The notes below the pieces were generated by a model. The model was given only the letters and a program-made list of their open reading frames with translations. It was not told the DNA's origin and did no database searches. A stretch of 17,348 bases of DNA from Sulfurovum sp. (GTDB taxonomy: Bacteria; Campylobacterota; Campylobacteria; Campylobacterales; Sulfurovaceae): NCBI GenBank assembly GCA_020719895.1, contig DYPM01000007.1, positions 1-17,348 of the forward strand, read 5' to 3'. This document shows positions 14,918-17,348 of the stretch, piece after piece. The translations under genes were made by a program, and so were the position numbers. Position 1 is the stretch's first letter. Each line of letters starts with the position of its first letter.

Positions 14918-15205
14918 CTATGCTACTTGTCTAAAAGCGACCAGTTTCGTTTTTACCATAGCTTTTATAAAATCATTAACATTGGCAAATTTTACCTGTG
15001 CTTTATATTTTTTGTATCCTATCTCATCGATAAGACTGCTTGTGATTTGTGTCAAAAAAGAGTCTGTGCAAATGTGAACACTGTCAAAATCCAACACAAC
15101 AATATCATCACTTTTTTCTATCATCATTTTAATTTTATCTTTAAGAACAATACCTATTTGATGGCTAATCAAAGGCATAAATTCTTTAAATTCTATTTTG
15201 CTCAT
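14918..15205 (-). CDS. Small STAS-like protein (DUF4325 type)
   Basis: A 95-residue protein without membrane segments. The central part, SDDIVVLDFDSVHICTDSFLTQI, has the pattern of STAS-like DUF4325 proteins: a hydrophobic strand ending in D-F-x-x-V followed by a Ser/Thr-rich turn and a helix. Next comes a region ending KYKAQVKFANVNDFIKAMVK, the usual 'strand-N-helix' close of the fold. STAS proteins act as partners or switches rather than enzymes; DUF4325 has been noted in conflict and signalling contexts, but its function is not established. The ATG overlaps the stop of the large methyltransferase gene (ATGA), so translation is coupled. GGAGAGGAG just upstream is a strong ribosome binding site. 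It may be a regulatory or structural partner of the restriction protein, or a hitch-hiker. Confidence 0.65.
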   Translation of the reverse strand: MSKIEFKEFMPLISHQIGIVLKDKIKMMIEKSDDIVVLDFDSVHICTDSFLTQITSSLIDEIGYKKYKAQVKFANVNDFIKAMVKTKLVAFRQVA

Positions 15206-17348
15206 CTTTTTCTCCTCTCCACCACTTCATCAATCTCTTTCATCACACGCTGTGTCTCTCTTAAACTTACGATGATTTTGAGATAGTGGAGCAATTCATT
15301 GATATTTAAAGTTGTGTTTTTTCTATCACTTAGCCACTTATCAAGCACCTGATAGCCACCTATCATAAATCTAAAAGTAGCTTCATCAACGCCACTGATA
15401 TGAGTATTTGGATTGAGATATATTTTGTTGTTTCTAAAAATATCGGCTTTTTTTGCAAAACTTATCGCATACTCTTTGCCTTCAACTTTGAGATTCCATT
15501 TGTCTTGCTCATCAAAAATAGTGTGAGTGAGTAGATGCAATTGTGTAAGTTCAAAGCCTAATTTTGAGATTTTTACGATGTCGTAGCCAAAATCAATGCG
15601 AGGAAAATCAGTTTTGAGAAATTCATTGTATATAGTTCTATAAGTTGGCGAATACAAAAGCCCATAAATATAATAAAAAATCTCTTCATCGCCAAAGCTA
15701 TTTAAATTTTCATTTTTAAATTTCATAAAATTTTCTGTGAAGTTGATATTTTTTTCATCTTCAAAAAATGAAGTTGTGTTTTCGTCGTAGAGGTAGAGAG
15801 GAGTAACATATGACTTTGAACCAGTTAAATGACAATCTGCTATATTATTAGTAATAAAAATAGCATCAAAAGGATTAACATTTTTAATGATTCTTTCAAA
15901 TACAAGACCAATATTATTTAAAGCAAAATGTTGCATAGTCCCATATCTGGCTCTGTCTAATAATTTTATATCATAATATATCTTTTTTATATCAAAAGGT
16001 TTATATACAATATCTTTTATCTTTGATTTGTCAAATTTTATACTATTATCGAAAATGAAATTTTCATCGTTTCTTATAAATAATTCATCATTAGATGTAG
16101 TTACTCCTGAAGTACAAACTTTAAAAATGTCCTTTAAACTCCAAAATTTTTCATATTCATTATCTTCGCTTCTTGGAATAAAATAGCTCATTTCACCACT
16201 TGGATTAAGTTTATTTGTGCAAAGTTCTTTAAATGTTTTTGTTTGCAAAATATGAAATTTATCTTCTCTTTTACCGTACAAATCGCCATGATAGACTTCA
16301 CAAGTTTTCGTCACTGCAAGACCTTCGGGTCGTGGCAGTCCATTTGTGGATTGCTTCACTTCGTTCGCAATGACGGTGGTGTTCGCAATGACTTGCTCTT
16401 TGACAAAAAGAGCGATACAAACACCTTGCTTGATGTCAAAGACATTTTCATCTTTGTTGCCTTGTTCATCTTTTTCTTTTTTGTTGTCATTGCCGTGGAG
16501 ATCTAAAATATATATTTTACTAAAGCTACTCATTAGAGATTTTCTCATATATCTAAAAGTAGGATTATCTAAAAAACCATGAGGTACGATGTAGCCAATA
16601 GCACCAAAACCCGCACTATCGATTTGAAATTGAGCAAACCGTATAAACTTCACATAATCATCTTGAATCATTTTTGGATTTTTCTCATATAGTTTTTTGG
16701 TTCCGTGATATTTATAGTATTCAATCTGTTCGCCAATCCAAGTTTTTTGTATCACAAATCCATTTTTGGTTCGTTTTTTTAACTCTTTTTGAAATCCTAT
16801 CAGTTTATTTGACTTGTCAATCATTGGAGTATATTTATTGATATATTCCTCCCCCTTGGATATAAGTTTTATATATTCATGTGGATTTTGGCTACTTCCG
16901 CTATACGGCGGATTACCGATGATGGCAATAATATCTTTTTGATTTTTGACATTTTTGGCGAGTCTTCCTTCAAGTGAAAGGCTATTAAACCCAAAAAGAT
17001 TATTGGGTTCTTTGGAGGGGTCATCGAGGGTATTGGCTAGATAGATTTTCCATCTATCGTTATCGGGGTCTCCATCGTTTGCCGTCATGCTAAACTCAAA
17101 CCCTAAAGTCTTTAGAAGCAAAGTAAGCTTAAGATGAGCCACGGTATAGGGGGCTATCATAAACTCAAAAGCATAGAAATTATGCAAAATATGGTTTGAT
17201 ACTTCTTTGATAAATTGCTCTTTTTCTACTCCTAAAATTTGGTATTTTTTATCTATTTTTGTCTTGATTAGCTCTATCGTAGAAGCCAAAAATGTACCTG
17301 TACCTGTGGCTGGGTCAATGACTTTTACATCTTGATGCAAAAAACCAT
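15202..17348 (-). CDS. N6-adenine methyltransferase/restriction enzyme, type ISP or IIG-like (5' end outside window)
   Basis: At least 715 residues of a longer protein; the frame is open through the window edge (G-F-L-H-Q-D-V-K-V precedes motif I), so the true start and any N-terminal nuclease domain are not seen. Motif I reads VIDPATGTGTF and motif IV IIGNPPYSG, the N-P-P-Y of gamma-class N6-adenine methyltransferases. The rest, beginning with the helical region around GFVIQKTWIGEQIEYYKY and GYIVPHGFLDNPTFRYMRKS, looks like the target-recognition part of LlaBIII/type ISP enzymes (family knowledge). Near the middle is an in-frame 83-bp palindromic repeat (16310-16392) that adds about 28-31 residues of low-complexity origin between IALFVKE and CEVYHGDLYG. 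The reading frame survives, so the protein may still work. It is coupled to the STAS-like gene. Confidence 0.85.
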   Translation of the reverse strand, partial: GFLHQDVKVIDPATGTGTFLASTIELIKTKIDKKYQILGVEKEQFIKEVSNHILHNFYAFEFMIAPYTVAHLKLTLLLKTLGFEFSMTANDGDPDNDRWKIYLANTLDDPSKEPNNLFGFNSLSLEGRLAKNVKNQKDIIAIIGNPPYSGSSQNPHEYIKLISKGEEYINKYTPMIDKSNKLIGFQKELKKRTKNGFVIQKTWIGEQIEYYKYHGTKKLYEKNPKMIQDDYVKFIRFAQFQIDSAGFGAIGYIVPHGFLDNPTFRYMRKSLMSSFSKIYILDLHGNDNKKEKDEQGNKDENVFDIKQGVCIALFVKEQVIANTTVIANEVKQSTNGLPRPEGLAVTKTCEVYHGDLYGKREDKFHILQTKTFKELCTNKLNPSGEMSYFIPRSEDNEYEKFWSLKDIFKVCTSGVTTSNDELFIRNDENFIFDNSIKFDKSKIKDIVYKPFDIKKIYYDIKLLDRARYGTMQHFALNNIGLVFERIIKNVNPFDAIFITNNIADCHLTGSKSYVTPLYLYDENTTSFFEDEKNINFTENFMKFKNENLNSFGDEEIFYYIYGLLYSPTYRTIYNEFLKTDFPRIDFGYDIVKISKLGFELTQLHLLTHTIFDEQDKWNLKVEGKEYAISFAKKADIFRNNKIYLNPNTHISGVDEATFRFMIGGYQVLDKWLSDRKNTTLNINELLHYLKIIVSLRETQRVMKEIDEVVERRKR
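16310..16392. repeat. Palindromic repeat inserted in frame within the methyltransferase gene
   Basis: On the minus strand it contains GTCATTGCGAAC twice (16381-16392 and 16363-16374, 18 bp apart), then GAAGTGAAGCAATCC and a GACCCGAAGGTC-like dyad ending GCAGTGAC. These are the hallmark words of the same repeat class as 9351-9422. It encodes VIANTTVIANEVKQS and NGLPRPEGLAVTK in the host protein without a stop or frameshift. Confidence 0.8.

Noticed and set aside
14909..15286. Plus-strand open frame opposite the STAS-like gene
   Set aside because: The minus-strand frame has a strong ribosome binding site, coupled start and a recognisable fold; the plus-strand frame has neither.

Overview
The window looks like a chromosomal stretch from a Campylobacterota (epsilonproteobacterial) organism, probably a Sulfurimonas/Sulfurovum/Arcobacter-type relative. 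The reasons are the low GC, the AcnB-type aconitase, promoters with a good (often extended) -10 box but little -35, and the general style of the proteins. This placement is an impression from sequence, not a database result.

Layout. Positions 1-165 (minus) hold a broken, edge-truncated fragment resembling a PD-(D/E)xK nuclease-like protein. 378-2951 is acnB (aconitase B), ending at a perfect 12-bp hairpin shared with a convergent gene for a spherulin-4-like lipoprotein (2994-3800, minus). 3938-4288 is a dead remnant of an IS3-family transposase with one in-frame TAG. 4378-13655 is the accessory heart of the window. It contains a secreted M15 peptidase/GH3 (NagZ-like) fusion overlapping by 1 nt an ATP-grasp ligase, then a convergent M20 metallopeptidase. 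From a divergent promoter region at 8323-8429 come a RimK-like ATP-grasp, a second RimK-like ATP-grasp fused to a C-terminal helix-hairpin-helix domain, and a large multidomain M14 zinc carboxypeptidase. 13751-14779 is ilvC with its own promoter and terminator. 14918-17348 (minus) is a two-gene unit: a large adenine-specific methyltransferase/restriction protein (type ISP/IIG-like, 5' end outside the window) overlapping by 4 nt a small STAS-like DUF4325 protein.

How the genes may work together. Three distinct carboxylate-amine ligase folds (ATP-grasp) sit with three metallopeptidases (M15, M20, M14) and a glycosidase. That combination suggests that a peptide or amino-acid conjugate is made, trimmed and salvaged. 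Either a murein-peptide pathway or a small-peptide metabolite/protein-tagging pathway would fit, and I cannot tell which from sequence alone. The third ATP-grasp has E-C-A where the usual metal-binding motif is E-x-N, and it carries a DNA-binding-like HhH tail.

A family of short palindromic repeats (GTCATTGCGA...GCAATC type) occurs three times: between two of the ATP-grasp genes, downstream of ilvC, and in frame inside the methyltransferase gene. I saw no tRNA, rRNA or CRISPR array.
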